Shown piece after piece: positions 34,962 through 44,835 of a DNA stretch of 64,000 bases. Position 1 is the stretch's first letter. Each line of letters begins with the position of its first letter. Under the pieces are notes generated by a model that was given only the letters and a program-made list of their open reading frames with translations, was not told the DNA's origin and did not search any database. Source of the DNA: Alcanivorax sp. 24 (lineage in GTDB: Bacteria > Pseudomonadota > Gammaproteobacteria > Pseudomonadales > Alcanivoracaceae); NCBI RefSeq assembly GCF_004360225.1, contig NZ_SNUA01000004.1, positions 62,001 to 126,000 on the forward strand. The letters are read 5' to 3'. Made by a program: the position numbers and the translations under genes.

Positions 34962-34978
34962 ACATTGAACAATGTCAA
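34962..34978 (-). promoter_or_regulatory. Operator-like inverted repeat overlapping the alkB promoter
   Basis: ACATTG-AA-CAATGT at 34962-34975 is an inverted repeat with 6-base arms. Read on minus, a perfect -35 TTGACA occupies 34973-34978, so it abuts and overlaps the repeat, 58 bases before the alkB ATG. A regulator bound here would block RNA polymerase. No strong -10 was found at 17 bases (TGATCA region). Confidence 0.5.
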
Positions 34979-35123
34979 TATGAACGGGCTTGCCTGTCAC
35001 GACGGAGAAATCCCTCCTGTTTATTCATACTGTTTATGCCCTTTGATGAGTCTTATGCATTTGTCTAATGCATGGACCGGGGGTAGCGTGTCGGTCTCAA
35101 TAAGTATTATTCGGGAGAGATGC

Positions 35124-36098
35124 ATGCGCGCCATTCTCTGCAAGGAGTTGGGGCCGGCGGACAAGCTGGTCATCGAGGACGTTCCTTCCCCCGCCGTCGG
35201 CGCCGACGGCATCAAGGTCCGGGTCAAGGCCGCTGGCCTGAACTTCCCTGACACTCTGATCATCGAGGGCAAGTATCAGATCAAACCGGAACTGCCCTTT
35301 TCTCCGGGTGGTGAAATGTCCGGCGAGATCGTCGAGGTGGGTGAAAACGTCAAGGGCTATAAGCCGGGTCAGCGCGTGATGGGCCTTACCGGCTACGGCA
35401 GCTTCGCCGAGGAAATGGTGGTCACCGCTGATCGCGTGATCCCGGTTCCGGACGGTATGTCCGACGAACAAGCCGCCGGTTTCAGCATGGTCTACGGCAC
35501 CAGCTACCATGCGCTGAAGCAGCGGGCCAATCTGCAACCGGGCGAAACCCTGCTGGTCATGGGCGCCAGTGGCGGCGTCGGTCTGGCCGCGGTGGAACTG
35601 GGTAAAGCCATGGGCGCCAAGGTGATCGCCGCCGCCAGCACCGCCGACAAGCTGGAAGTGGCCCGTGAAGCCGGCGCCGACGATCTGATCAACTACACCG
35701 AGGAAGACCTGAAGGACGTGCTGAAGAGCCGTTATCCGCAGGGCATCGACGTGATCTACGACCCGGTGGGCGACCGCTTCACCGAGCCGGCGTTGCGCAA
35801 CATGGCCTGGAATGGCCGCTTCCTGATCATCGGCTTCGCCGCCGGCGAGATTCCGAAGATCCCCGCCAACCTGCCTCTGCTCAAGGGTTGCAGCGTGGTC
35901 GGTGTGTTCTGGGGCACGTTCACCCGCAAAGAGCCGGAAGCGCACATCCAGAACGTGAAGGATCTGATGCGGATGTTCGCGGAAGGGAAGATCAATCCCA
36001 AGGTCAGCGAGGTGTTCCCGTTCGAGGAATATGAGCAGGCCCTGGCGGCATTGAGCTCTCGTCGCGCCAAGGGCAAGGTGGTGCTGAAAGTCGGTTGA
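35124..36098 (+). CDS. Zinc-free MDR-family quinone oxidoreductase
   Basis: NADPH:quinone oxidoreductase-like medium-chain reductase of 324 aa. ATG 35124 is preceded by GGGAGAG; the longer upstream frame lacks a ribosome site. It carries the coenzyme loop GASGGVGLAAVELGKAMG, and lacks the Cys/His zinc ligands, as QOR family members do. FSPGGEMSGEIVEVGENVKGYKPGQRV marks the catalytic domain. Probably reduces quinones or alpha,beta-unsaturated carbonyls in the cytosol. Divergent from alkB with a 208-base shared region, which also contains two ATGCAT motifs at 35056-35071. Confidence 0.92.
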   Translation: MRAILCKELGPADKLVIEDVPSPAVGADGIKVRVKAAGLNFPDTLIIEGKYQIKPELPFSPGGEMSGEIVEVGENVKGYKPGQRVMGLTGYGSFAEEMVVTADRVIPVPDGMSDEQAAGFSMVYGTSYHALKQRANLQPGETLLVMGASGGVGLAAVELGKAMGAKVIAAASTADKLEVAREAGADDLINYTEEDLKDVLKSRYPQGIDVIYDPVGDRFTEPALRNMAWNGRFLIIGFAAGEIPKIPANLPLLKGCSVVGVFWGTFTRKEPEAHIQNVKDLMRMFAEGKINPKVSEVFPFEEYEQALAALSSRRAKGKVVLKVG

Positions 36099-36149
36099 TC
36101 CCGACTATTTCAGTATTGGCCCGGCGGCACCGCCGGGCCATGTCCGCTT

Positions 36150-36587
36150 TCAACCGCTCTGATCACACACCTTACCGACCGCGCCTTCCTGCAACGCGGC
36201 CCGCAGATCGTCGGGCACCCGGGTTTTCTCGAACGGTTCCGTGGTCATCATCACGTACACCGATTCCGCCCGGCACAGCAGCTGCTGGCTCTCCGCATTC
36301 AGAATAAGGAATTCCAGCGAGAACGAGGTGTTGCCCAACGACAATGGTCTGACCTGAATCTCGAGCACGTCGTCGAAACGGGCGGATGCTTTCCATTCCA
36401 GGGTGAGCTTCACCACCTGGTTATCCAGTCCACGCGCCAGCAGGGCACCGTAATCCCGCCCCAGAGCACGCATGAACTCGGTCATGGCCAGATCGACATA
36501 GTCACCGTAACGGGCGTTGAACACCACGTGCTGGGCGTCGCATTCACTGTAACGCACGCGCAGCCGGTAACGGAAAGGCTCACTCAT
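36150..36587 (-). CDS. Hotdog acyl-CoA thioesterase (4-HBT/YbgC-like)
   Basis: Hotdog-fold thioesterase of 145 aa. ATG 36587 follows AAGGAG six bases upstream. RVRYSECDAQHVVFNARYGDYVDLAMTEFMR is the YbgC/4-hydroxybenzoyl-CoA thioesterase signature with the catalytic Asp in the CDAQ segment. Cytosolic. Placed convergently after the quinone oxidoreductase and divergent from the acyl-CoA synthetase with 229 bases between, so a role in acyl-CoA turnover is plausible. Confidence 0.9.
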   Translation of the reverse strand: MSEPFRYRLRVRYSECDAQHVVFNARYGDYVDLAMTEFMRALGRDYGALLARGLDNQVVKLTLEWKASARFDDVLEIQVRPLSLGNTSFSLEFLILNAESQQLLCRAESVYVMMTTEPFEKTRVPDDLRAALQEGAVGKVCDQSG

Positions 36588-36816
36588 GAAACACTCCTTG
36601 GTTTGTATTCTTAACATTCATGGGCGGCGGAGAAATCGCTCAACCCCCTTATATGAAGAGGGCTACAGGCCGCCCCAGGCAAGCCGTGACCGGCCGGTAT
36701 TGTTCGCCAACATACCTGGTAGTATTCTGCCTGCCAAATTTCAAATGCGTTTTGTAAACCGTTTTTCAAAATAACCAGAAGCTCCGGGACCCGGTTCCGG
36801 ACCACGGGAGAGGACG

Positions 36817-38427
36817 ATGACCGCAGTCAGTAACGCCATGCCCCAATACGCACCGCAAGTCGACGATGAAGAGTTCCGTTGTCTGCCACGCCGGCTCCAG
36901 GAGCTGGCCGCGGAGCAGGGCGATCATCCAGCCATTTACGATGACAGCGGCAACCTGACCTGGCGGCAGTTCGTGGATCAGGTCAACCGCGTGGCCAACC
37001 GCCTGATCGACGCCGGTCTGCAACCCGGCGATACCGTGGCCGGCCTGTCCGAAAACAGCATTCCCTATTTTACCCTGTTCATGGGCGTGCTTACCGCCGG
37101 CGGCTGCATGGTCCCTCTGTCCAGCATGGCGGCCGGGGAGACCCTGGCGCTGATGATCAACGACTGTGATGCCCGCTTCCTGTTCATCTCCAGGAAGAAT
37201 CAGGAACTGATCACGCCGCTGCTCGACCAGTTGCGGAATGTCTCTCCACAACAGCGCATCGCCCTGGACTTCCAGGATAAGGGCTGGAATAACTTCATGG
37301 ACTGGGTTGGCGACGCCCCCGGTACCAGACCGGATCGCGAACCCGGCGCGGACGATCCATTCAATATTATCTACAGCTCCGGCACCACCGGCGTGCCCAA
37401 GGGCATTTTGCACGACCACCGCCTGCGGTCCCGGCAGATGGACCGTTTCACCGCGCTGGGATTCGACAACACCGCGATCAACCTGGTATCCACACCACTG
37501 TACTCCAACACCACTCTGGTTTCCGTACTGCCTACTCTGTTCGGCGGCGGCACCATCGTCACCATGGGCAAATTCGACGCGCGCAGATTCCTCGAATTGT
37601 GCGAGAAGCACCGCGTCACCCATGCCATGTTGGTACCGGTCCAGTATCAGCGGATCCTTTCCGATCCCGAATTCGATCGTTTCGATCTGAGCAGCTTCAA
37701 AGTGAAGTTCTCCACCAGCGCCCCCTTGCGGGGCCATGTCATCGCCGAGGTGATGCAACGCTGGCCAGGCAACATCATCGAGTTCTACGGCCTCACCGAA
37801 GGCGGCGTCAGCACTATCCTAAACTGTGCCGAGTTCCCCGATAAATGGGATACCGTCGGCCGTGCCGGTGAAGGCTGTGAGCTGCGCATCATCGACGAAG
37901 ATCTCAAGGAAGTGCCCCCCGGCACCATTGGCGAAATTGTCGGCCGTGCCGGCGCCATGATGCGCGGTTACTACAAAAGGGAAGACAAAACCAACGAGAT
38001 GCTCTGGACCAGCCCGGAAGGGGACGTGTTCTATCGCACTGGCGATATGGGGCGGCTCGACGAGGACGGCTTCCTGTCCGTGCTGGATCGCCGCAAGGAC
38101 ATGATCATTTCCGGTGGCTTCAACATCTATGCCGAAGACCTGGAAAAGATGCTGCTCAAGCACCCCGATGTGGTGGATGCGGCGGTAATCGCCATCCCCA
38201 GCGAGCAATGGGGTGAGACGCCGCTGGGCCTGGTGGTGCGTCGCGAGGACAGTGACACTGGCACCGACCAGATCCGTGACTGGGCCAACCGGCAACTGGG
38301 CAAAGCTCAGCGTCTGCACGACGTGGAACTTCGGGATCATTTGCCACGCAGCACTATTGGCAAGATTCTGAAGCGGGAACTGCGTGACCCCTACTGGAAA
38401 GAGCAACAACAGCAAGAACGCGGCTGA
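36817..38427 (+). CDS. Class I adenylate-forming acyl-CoA synthetase
   Basis: AMP-binding ligase of 536 aa which activates a carboxylic acid to acyl-AMP and then acyl-CoA. P-loop YSSGTTGVPKG; IIEFYGLTEGG (A5); YRTGDMGRLDEDGFLSVLDRRKDMIISGGFNIYAEDLE (A7-A8); catalytic Lys near the end in STIGKILKRELRDPY. ATG 36817 follows GGGAGAGGACG. It resembles medium/long-chain or bile-acid type CoA ligases; the actual acid is unknown. In an alkane degrader it could activate the fatty acids produced from alkanes. Confidence 0.93.
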   Translation: MTAVSNAMPQYAPQVDDEEFRCLPRRLQELAAEQGDHPAIYDDSGNLTWRQFVDQVNRVANRLIDAGLQPGDTVAGLSENSIPYFTLFMGVLTAGGCMVPLSSMAAGETLALMINDCDARFLFISRKNQELITPLLDQLRNVSPQQRIALDFQDKGWNNFMDWVGDAPGTRPDREPGADDPFNIIYSSGTTGVPKGILHDHRLRSRQMDRFTALGFDNTAINLVSTPLYSNTTLVSVLPTLFGGGTIVTMGKFDARRFLELCEKHRVTHAMLVPVQYQRILSDPEFDRFDLSSFKVKFSTSAPLRGHVIAEVMQRWPGNIIEFYGLTEGGVSTILNCAEFPDKWDTVGRAGEGCELRIIDEDLKEVPPGTIGEIVGRAGAMMRGYYKREDKTNEMLWTSPEGDVFYRTGDMGRLDEDGFLSVLDRRKDMIISGGFNIYAEDLEKMLLKHPDVVDAAVIAIPSEQWGETPLGLVVRREDSDTGTDQIRDWANRQLGKAQRLHDVELRDHLPRSTIGKILKRELRDPYWKEQQQQERG

Positions 38428-38433
38428 TTCCGG

Positions 38434-39888
38434 TTACAGCAGATTCTCGATCGGCAGCAACGCCAACACCGCGCTGGCCAACCGGCGCGGTATCGATACC
38501 AGGGGCTCCCGGTGACAGACCACCGGCCCCTGGTCGCTCCCCCCGGCCCATGTCAGCCGCCCCTCTTCACGAGACAGCCGGTAGCTGTTCTGTGGCGCCA
38601 TGCCTTCCTCGATAAACGCGGCCACCGATGCCGCCAATGACGGGGAGTAGATGTAGTACCCCATCTCGGTGTTGAAGTGCACGGAACGGGGATCGGCGTT
38701 AAACGACCCGACAAACAACTCACGCCGGTCCAGCACCATGGCCTTGGTATGCAAGCTGGCTTTGGACCGCCCACGCAGCAGCCGGGCCTGACGCATCATG
38801 CTGCGGGCATTGGGCTGCAGCTCGTGCAATTCCAATCCGGCATCCACCAGTGCCGGGCGATAGCGTTGATAGGCGGCATGTGCGGCGATGACATCGTTGG
38901 TGGCCAGACTGTTGGTCAGTACCGCCACCCGGCACCCCCGTTTGCGCCAACCGCTTAACGCCCGGGTGAAATCATCACCGGGAATAAAATAGCTGGCTTC
39001 GATCAGAATCTCCCGGGCGGAATGACGGCCAAGCAGCCGGGCCAGTTGCGTTCCCATCAGACGCTGAGGAGAACCGTGCACCTTTTCCGGGCTATCGAAC
39101 AGCAATGCCGCCGGGGCATGAACGCGCCTCGCCCGTACCGCCCGCAGAGCCCTCTCGGATAACACGGTATCATCCCGATGCCGGGCACGCTGTTCCGTAT
39201 CCAGGCTCATCCACAATGCTTCCGCGTCATCACTGGAACGGCGCCAGAACTGCCTCAGGCCCACCGACAAAGGACTGTGCCAATATCGATCAAAGGCGTC
39301 CTGCGTGTCGGCGGCGATCGGGCCATCGGCGTAGATATCCAGATCACGGAAGTTGGTGACCGCGTTGACGCCAAAGTAGTGTTCAGAGATATTGCGCCCG
39401 CCAACGATGGCGGCTTCACCATCGACGATCCAGGCTTTGTTATGCATGCGGCGATTGAGTTTGGGCGCCCGGTAAAGCCAGCGCAGCAAATTAAGGCCGC
39501 GACCGCGTAAAGGATTGAACAGACGGACTTCCACGTTGGGATGGGCGTTCAAGGTCGCCCAATTCCGGTCCCGGCCCAACTGATTGATATGATCGAGCAG
39601 CAAACGCACTCGAACACCGCGGCGTGCCGCCTCGAGTACACGCCATATCAAGCGCCGTCCGACCTGGTCGTTGTCCCAGATATAATACTGCAGATCCAGA
39701 GAACGTCTGGCGGTTCGGGCCGTCGCCATGCGCAGCAAGAAGGCTTCGCCGGCGTCGGCAACCAACGCGAAGTCGGAATCGACGCCGGCACCCGGCACCA
39801 GGGACGACCGCGATCTGGATCTGGTGGTATCGGACAAAAGACCTCTTCCGTGCCTGGTTATTCCCTCAACGTTGTTTAAGGTTGTCAC
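38434..39888 (-). CDS. Phospholipase D family protein, cardiolipin synthase-like
   Basis: PLD superfamily enzyme of 484 aa with two HKD motifs: [18 protein letters not shown] and [18 protein letters not shown], both complete, so active. [16 protein letters not shown] near the N-terminus matches the ClsC/YmdC-type subgroup (phosphatidyl transferases), though a lipid hydrolase is possible. It lacks N-terminal membrane helices. GTG 39888 is used with GGGAG upstream; it overlaps the mscL stop by 23 bases, so the two are probably co-expressed: mechanosensitive channel plus membrane lipid enzyme. Confidence 0.88.
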   Translation of the reverse strand: MTTLNNVEGITRHGRGLLSDTTRSRSRSSLVPGAGVDSDFALVADAGEAFLLRMATARTARRSLDLQYYIWDNDQVGRRLIWRVLEAARRGVRVRLLLDHINQLGRDRNWATLNAHPNVEVRLFNPLRGRGLNLLRWLYRAPKLNRRMHNKAWIVDGEAAIVGGRNISEHYFGVNAVTNFRDLDIYADGPIAADTQDAFDRYWHSPLSVGLRQFWRRSSDDAEALWMSLDTEQRARHRDDTVLSERALRAVRARRVHAPAALLFDSPEKVHGSPQRLMGTQLARLLGRHSAREILIEASYFIPGDDFTRALSGWRKRGCRVAVLTNSLATNDVIAAHAAYQRYRPALVDAGLELHELQPNARSMMRQARLLRGRSKASLHTKAMVLDRRELFVGSFNADPRSVHFNTEMGYYIYSPSLAASVAAFIEEGMAPQNSYRLSREEGRLTWAGGSDQGPVVCHREPLVSIPRRLASAVLALLPIENLL

Positions 39889-40291
39889 GGATCTCCCGCA
39901 ACAACAAGATATCCTCCGGGGTTGTCGGCGGCGGGGCGGCTTGCTCTGCTTTTTCTTCTTCCCGCTTCAACCTGTTAATGGCGCGCACCAGGAAGAACAC
40001 AGCCCAGGCAACGATCAGGAAACTGATGACATTGTTGAGAAACACGCCATAGTTGATCGTCACGGCACCGGCGGCTTGCGCTTCAGCCAGGGTGGCGAAC
40101 TCGCCGGCACCACGCAGCACCACGAACAAATTGGCGAAGTCCACTCCGCCCAGCAGCAACCCGATGGGGGGCATGATGACGTCGGCTACCAGACTTTTCA
40201 CGATGGTGGCGAACGCCCCGCCGATAATGATGCCCACCGCCATATCGACCATGTTTCCCTTTATCGCGAACTCACGAAATTCCTTGATCAT
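39866..40291 (-). CDS. mscL: Large-conductance mechanosensitive channel MscL
   Basis: Pentameric osmotic safety valve of 141 aa. N-terminal [44 protein letters not shown] is the diagnostic N-terminal helix, first transmembrane helix and pore; second helix [19 protein letters not shown]; charged C-terminal bundle REEEKAEQA...[14 protein letters not shown] 40291 fits the family start; an upstream in-frame extension adds nothing. The 3' end overlaps the PLD-family gene. Confidence 0.97.
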   Translation of the reverse strand: MIKEFREFAIKGNMVDMAVGIIIGGAFATIVKSLVADVIMPPIGLLLGGVDFANLFVVLRGAGEFATLAEAQAAGAVTINYGVFLNNVISFLIVAWAVFFLVRAINRLKREEEKAEQAAPPPTTPEDILLLREIRDNLKQR

Positions 40292-40433
40292 ACCCACGGG
40301 CTTTCTCCCCAGGTGATTTCCGCGCGCACCATGCGTGAGCGGATGGTTCGATAATACCGACAAAGCACAAGATCACCGCTATGAAAATAATGACCCTTGG
40401 CGATCATCCATGAAATGCCCCCGGGACCCTTCC
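40292..40433. other. Noncoding gap upstream of mscL
   Basis: About 140 bases between the mscL start and the composite repeat. It should hold the mscL promoter; no clear motif, gene or repeat was seen. Confidence 0.4.
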
Positions 40434-40492
40434 CTAAATTTGGTTCATCGCGGTTTGGAGGGAAACGGTCTTACCTTCCAGCATGGACAGCA

Positions 40493-40555
40493 GAGCCGTG
40501 TTACGCCTTGGCGGGAACGTCGTGAAACAGGTTCCGCAAAGGCGTAACACGGCTC
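40493..40555. repeat. Hairpin with 17-bp perfect arms
   Basis: GAGCCGTGTTACGCCTT at 40493-40509 and its exact complement at 40539-40555, with further pairing inside (GCGGGAAC/GTTCCGC). Part of the composite element upstream of msrAB. Confidence 0.8.
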
Positions 40556-40619
40556 CGCTTCGAGGTGAGGGGCTAGCACCAGCGCTGTCCGATCGCTGGC
40601 ATGGAAGGGCTTCGAAGTC

Positions 40620-40705
40620 GCTGTGGGAGCCCGCTCGCTGGCGAATGGGCTTCCGGGTCTTAACATTCGCTTGCAACGGCCCGCCGCCCGGACAAGCTCC
40701 CACAA
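40620..40705. repeat. REP pair (divergent variant)
   Basis: CTGTGGGAGCCCGCTCGCTGG-CGAAT and, inverted after ~20 bases, ATTCGCTTGCAA...GACAAGCTCCCACA. The second unit carries an inserted GCCCGCCGCCCGG block that recurs beside glmS at 47818-47850. Confidence 0.7.
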
Positions 40706-40870
40706 TGGCACTGTAGCGACCTCCGAGTTTAGGTCTCCAAGGCCAGCGAAGGCATAACGCACCTCCGCCATTCCGCGATGAGCCTAAAATTTTCTCTTCA
40801 TCGGCGTAACATAGAGGGCATTCAGGCATCCAATTCTTCAGGCAGCTTCTACAAGCAGGAGGAACAGGCC

Positions 40871-41947
40871 ATGCGGGTCATCGCCGCGCTTCTAATTACC
40901 CTGATCACCGGCCCCGCCCTGGCGGCGCAAGCCACGGCGGTGTTCGCCGGGGGGTGTTTCTGGTGCACAGAATCGGACTTCGAGAAACTCGACGGCGTCA
41001 GCGAGGCCATCAGCGGCTACGCTGGCGGTGACGAGGCAAACCCCACCTATGAGCAAGTCTCCAGCGGCACCACCGGCCACACGGAATCGGTCAAGGTAAT
41101 TTATGATCCCGACCAGGTCAGCTACGCTCAGTTGCTGGACTGGTTCTGGCGTCATATGGACCCCACCGACCCCGATGGTCAATTCGTTGATCGTGGCCAC
41201 CAGTATCGGGGGGCCATTTTCTTCGAGACACCAGAGCAGGAAGAACAGGCACAAGCCTCCAAGGCGGCACTGGAAAAGAGTGGCCGGTTCGAGAAACCCA
41301 TCGTCACCGAAATCACGCCATTAAAAGCGTTCTATCCCGCCGAGGAATACCATCAGAATTATTATAAGCGCAACCCGTTGCGCTATAAGTTCTATCGCTA
41401 CAACTCCGGCCGGGACCAGTTTCTTGAAAAACACTGGGATGATCCGGATCACCTGCCCGGTGACAAAAAGGCAGACGCACAAGCCCCGATGAGCTGGCAG
41501 GGGCCTGATCATTTCAAGAAGCCCGATGAAACCACTCTGCGGGCGCAACTGTCCCCGTTGAGTTTTCAGGTGACCCAGGAAGACGATACCGAACCGGCCT
41601 TCAAGAACACTTACTGGGATAACAAACAACAGGGCATCTATGTGGATGTGGTCAGTGGCGAGCCCTTGTTCTCATCCACGGACAAATATAAATCCGGCAC
41701 CGGCTGGCCCAGCTTCACCAAGCCGATCACCCCCGATGCGGTGACCACCCGCGAAGACAGCACTTTATGGATGGTTCGCACCGAAGTCCGTAGCCGTTAT
41801 GCCGACTCTCACCTGGGGCATGTCTTCAAGGACGGCCCACAGCCCACCGGAGAGCGCTGGTGCATGAACTCCGCCGCCATGCGTTTCATTCCCAAGGAAG
41901 ACATGCCCGCCGCTGGTTACGGTCAGTACCTGACATTGTTTGAATAA
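40871..41947 (+). CDS. msrAB: Secreted bifunctional methionine sulfoxide reductase MsrAB
   Basis: Fused MsrA-MsrB of 358 aa repairing both epimers of methionine sulfoxide. ATG 40871 follows AGGAGG and opens a signal peptide ([20 protein letters not shown]), so it acts in the periplasm. MsrA (~22-195): catalytic Cys29 in GCFWC, HTESVKV, YHQNYY. MsrB (~210-350): [14 protein letters not shown], catalytic Cys in [11 protein letters not shown]. The zinc-binding CxxC pairs of many MsrB are missing ([20 protein letters not shown]), as in the zinc-free class. Electron donor not encoded nearby. Confidence 0.95.
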   Translation: MRVIAALLITLITGPALAAQATAVFAGGCFWCTESDFEKLDGVSEAISGYAGGDEANPTYEQVSSGTTGHTESVKVIYDPDQVSYAQLLDWFWRHMDPTDPDGQFVDRGHQYRGAIFFETPEQEEQAQASKAALEKSGRFEKPIVTEITPLKAFYPAEEYHQNYYKRNPLRYKFYRYNSGRDQFLEKHWDDPDHLPGDKKADAQAPMSWQGPDHFKKPDETTLRAQLSPLSFQVTQEDDTEPAFKNTYWDNKQQGIYVDVVSGEPLFSSTDKYKSGTGWPSFTKPITPDAVTTREDSTLWMVRTEVRSRYADSHLGHVFKDGPQPTGERWCMNSAAMRFIPKEDMPAAGYGQYLTLFE

Positions 41948-42128
41948 CGTTGCCAGAGCAATATCCGTCCGGCGATGACCGTCATCGCCGGAAGTCAAAC
42001 CGGTTAACACCCTCACCGGCCATCACAAAACCATAATCTGTTCGTTATCCCCCGGTCACGTTCCGTTTTCACCCTCGTTTCGCCGGCCCGGACTTTCCGG
42101 CCATTCTTTTTATGACGACGAGGATGTC

Positions 42129-44129
42129 ATGTCTGTTTCTTCAAAAGCATTCTGGCTGGGTATAATTTCCAGCGGTGTCCTGCTTTCCGGCTGTGGCGGC
42201 GACGATAATAACGATCCGCCTCTGGTGGATATCCGCCTGATGGAAACCACCGATGTCCACGCCAACGTGATGGATTACAACTATTATGGCGATAAGGCCG
42301 ATCCCAAGGTGGGCCTGGTCCGCACCGCCACCCTGATCAAACAGGCGCGTGCCGCCCTCGATTTTCCGGACAACAGCTTTCTGGTGGACAACGGCGACCT
42401 GATCCAGGGCAGCCCCATGGGCGACTGGCGTCACGCCGAAGGCCTGCCCGCCGATGAGGTTCACCCGGTTTACAAGGCCATGAACGAACTCGGCTATGAC
42501 GTGGCCAACTACGGCAACCATGAGTTCAACTATGGCCTGGAGTTCCTGGCCGAAAGCGTCAACGATGCCGGATTTCCCTACATCAGCGCCAACATCTTCA
42601 AGGACGATGGCGATACGGATCCAGCCAACGATCAGCTGTACTTCGAACCCTACCAATTGGTAACCAAGTCAGTCCGGGATCGAGACGGCGACAGCCATGA
42701 CATCACGGTCGGGTTCATCGGCTTCCTGCCGCCACAGATCATGCAGTGGGACAAAGCCAATCTGGAAGGCAAGGTGATCACCAAGGACATCAAGGCCATG
42801 GCCGAACGCTATGTGCCACGAATGAAGGCAGAGGGCGCGGATGTCGTCGTCGCCATTCCCCATTCCGGTATCAGCACCACGGCCTATTCCGAAGCGGATA
42901 AAGCGGAGAACAGCAGTTGGTATCTGGCGGACGTGGAAGGCATTGACGCCATCATGTTCGGCCACAGCCACTTGCTGTTCCCATCCGACAGCTTCGCCGC
43001 CACCCCCAATGTGGACGTGGAAAAAGGTACCATCAAGGGTGTTCCGGCGGTGATGCCAGGCTACTGGGGCAGCCATCTGGGCGTTATCGATATGACTCTG
43101 TCCTATGATACCGGGGCGGATCAGTGGACCATCGCCGGCTCCCAGGTCCAGGCCCAACCGATCTTCGCCGACGACGCCCCCGCGGTGGAAGCCGACGCGG
43201 CCCTGGTGGCCAGGATGGCCGGAGATCACCAGGCCACCATTGACTACATGAATCAGCCCATCGGTGAATCCACCGACGATATCTACAGCTTCCTGGCGTT
43301 GGTCAAGGACGATCCGTCCATCCAAATCGTGGCCGATACCCAAAAAGCCTACGTGGAAAACTATATTCAGGGTGACGTCAATCTGCAGAGTCTGCCGGTG
43401 TTGTCCGCCGCCGCGCCCTTCAAGGCCTGTAACCGGGAAGGTATCTGCGCCGATGAGAGCGCCTTCACCGTGGTACCGGAGGGCGAGCTCAAGGTGAAGA
43501 ATGTCGCCGACCTCTACCTCTATCCCAACACCCTGATGGCGGTGAAAGCCGACGGCACCGAGCTGACCCAATGGCTGGAATGTTCCGCTTCCCAGTTCTT
43601 CCAGATCGATACCGGCACCAGCGAGCCGCAGGAGCTGGTGGACTACAGCGCCTTCCCCACTTACAACTTCGACGTGATCGATGGTGTGACTTACCAGATA
43701 GATGTGACCCAACCGGCTCGCTACGACCGCGATTGCGCGCGAATCAGCGATGGCCAGCGTATCGTCAACCTGCAGTACCAGGGTAATCCAGTGGCGGACA
43801 ACGACGAATTCCTGATCGCCACCAACAACTACCGCGCCGGCGGCGGCAAGTTCGCGGGCACCGGCGGTGATCACATCGTCATCGAATCCCCCAACGAAAA
43901 CCGCGCGGTACTGGCGGACTACATCCGGGAAAACAGCCCGGTCACCCCCACCGCCGACGGCAACTGGTCGTTCGCGCCGATTGACGCGGCCACCGATCTG
44001 ACCATCGTGTTCCGGGCGCCCAATACCGACCGGGCCCGGAACTTCATCGCGGAAAAAGCGCCGGAGGCCGTGTTCCTGAAAACCAACGACAACGGCGAGG
44101 CAGTGTACGAACTGGACCTGCAACCCTGA
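42129..44129 (+). CDS. CpdB-like 2',3'-cyclic nucleotidase/3'-nucleotidase lipoprotein
   Basis: Metallophosphoesterase-5'-nucleotidase of 666 aa which hydrolyses 2',3'-cyclic nucleotides and 3'-nucleotides outside the cytosol. Lipobox LSGC (Cys22) followed by GGDDNNDPP. Metal-site blocks: ETTDVHANVMDYNYY, DNGDLIQGSP, YGNHEFNYG, IPHSG, FGHSH. The C-terminal 5'-nucleotidase domain has the substrate-stacking region near LATNNYRAGGG-like IATNNYRAGGGKF. MSVSSKAFW start follows GAGGATGTC. As a lipoprotein it differs from soluble E. coli CpdB. Might supply phosphate, consistent with the phosphate uptake genes elsewhere in the window. Confidence 0.93.
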   Translation: MSVSSKAFWLGIISSGVLLSGCGGDDNNDPPLVDIRLMETTDVHANVMDYNYYGDKADPKVGLVRTATLIKQARAALDFPDNSFLVDNGDLIQGSPMGDWRHAEGLPADEVHPVYKAMNELGYDVANYGNHEFNYGLEFLAESVNDAGFPYISANIFKDDGDTDPANDQLYFEPYQLVTKSVRDRDGDSHDITVGFIGFLPPQIMQWDKANLEGKVITKDIKAMAERYVPRMKAEGADVVVAIPHSGISTTAYSEADKAENSSWYLADVEGIDAIMFGHSHLLFPSDSFAATPNVDVEKGTIKGVPAVMPGYWGSHLGVIDMTLSYDTGADQWTIAGSQVQAQPIFADDAPAVEADAALVARMAGDHQATIDYMNQPIGESTDDIYSFLALVKDDPSIQIVADTQKAYVENYIQGDVNLQSLPVLSAAAPFKACNREGICADESAFTVVPEGELKVKNVADLYLYPNTLMAVKADGTELTQWLECSASQFFQIDTGTSEPQELVDYSAFPTYNFDVIDGVTYQIDVTQPARYDRDCARISDGQRIVNLQYQGNPVADNDEFLIATNNYRAGGGKFAGTGGDHIVIESPNENRAVLADYIRENSPVTPTADGNWSFAPIDAATDLTIVFRAPNTDRARNFIAEKAPEAVFLKTNDNGEAVYELDLQP

Positions 44130-44139
44130 CCCGGCGAGC

Positions 44140-44784
44140 TCACAACGGGATCGTCACTGCTTCCCGCTCCAACACCCGGTTTACCGCCGGGCGTTGGAGC
44201 ATGCAGCGGGTGTGTTCGATCCACGCCGTATGCTCGCTCATATCCAGCCCCACCAGACCTCCCCAGTTGAACAGGACCAGTAGAAACGGGTCCACGACGC
44301 TGTACTGATCACCCAGCGCCCACGGCCCTCGTTGTGCCAGGCGCGCGGTCACATCCTGATTGGCCTGGGCCACCACGTTCAAACCCTGCTCCCGCAGCGC
44401 CTGCGCATCGTCCGGATCAGCGCTGAACCGGTGCGGACGCCATATAAGGCCGTAGCCGGTACCGTGCATCCAGCCCGCCAACCATGCCAGCCATTCCTGA
44501 GCGCGGCCACGCCATAGAGCATCCGACGGCAATAACACCGGCCTGTCATGGCTTTCCGCCAGGAAGGTCAGGATCGCCGGCAGTTCGGTGAGCACACCCG
44601 CCTCGCCCGGAATGACCAGAGCCGGCACCCGTCCCTTCGGGTTGATGGCCAGATATTCCGGTTTGGCGGTATCGCCGTCGCGAACCCTCACCGGTTTCAA
44701 TCCGGCTGGCAAAGCCAGCTCTTCCAATACAATATGCACCGCCATGGAGCAGGCACCGGGCGAATAATACAACTGATAACTCAT
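44140..44784 (-). CDS. Glutathione S-transferase
   Basis: GST of 214 aa. N-terminal thioredoxin-like domain MSYQLYYSPGACSMAVHIVLEEL with the beta-class pattern SPGACS (Ser/Cys pair near the active site) and GRVPALVIPGEAGVLTELPAILTFLAE; helical C-terminal domain WALGDQYSVVDPFLLVLFNWG. Function: conjugation or peroxide handling. Divergent from a LysR gene with a small inverted repeat between, so it is likely its target. Confidence 0.93.
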   Translation of the reverse strand: MSYQLYYSPGACSMAVHIVLEELALPAGLKPVRVRDGDTAKPEYLAINPKGRVPALVIPGEAGVLTELPAILTFLAESHDRPVLLPSDALWRGRAQEWLAWLAGWMHGTGYGLIWRPHRFSADPDDAQALREQGLNVVAQANQDVTARLAQRGPWALGDQYSVVDPFLLVLFNWGGLVGLDMSEHTAWIEHTRCMLQRPAVNRVLEREAVTIPL

Positions 44785-44835
44785 GGTTCGACTCCTTGAT
44801 CGGGAGTGTCAGCCTAGGAGCCCGTCCTGAACCCG

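Larger units (their letters stand above)
40434..40793. repeat. MITE-like composite element with terminal inverted repeats
   Basis: About 360 noncoding bases. The left end (40435-40458: AAATTTGGTTCATCGCGG...) and right end (40768-40793, inverted: TTTTAGGCTCATCGCGG...) are inverted copies with a 9-base exact core TCATCGCGG and largely matching flanks. Inside are a near-perfect hairpin at 40493-40555 (arms GAGCCGTGTTACGCCTT and its complement) and two inverted REP units at 40620-40705. A short GGTGCGTTA.GCC-type motif closes the right side. No ORF. It could be a nonautonomous mobile element or a fused repeat cluster. Confidence 0.55.
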
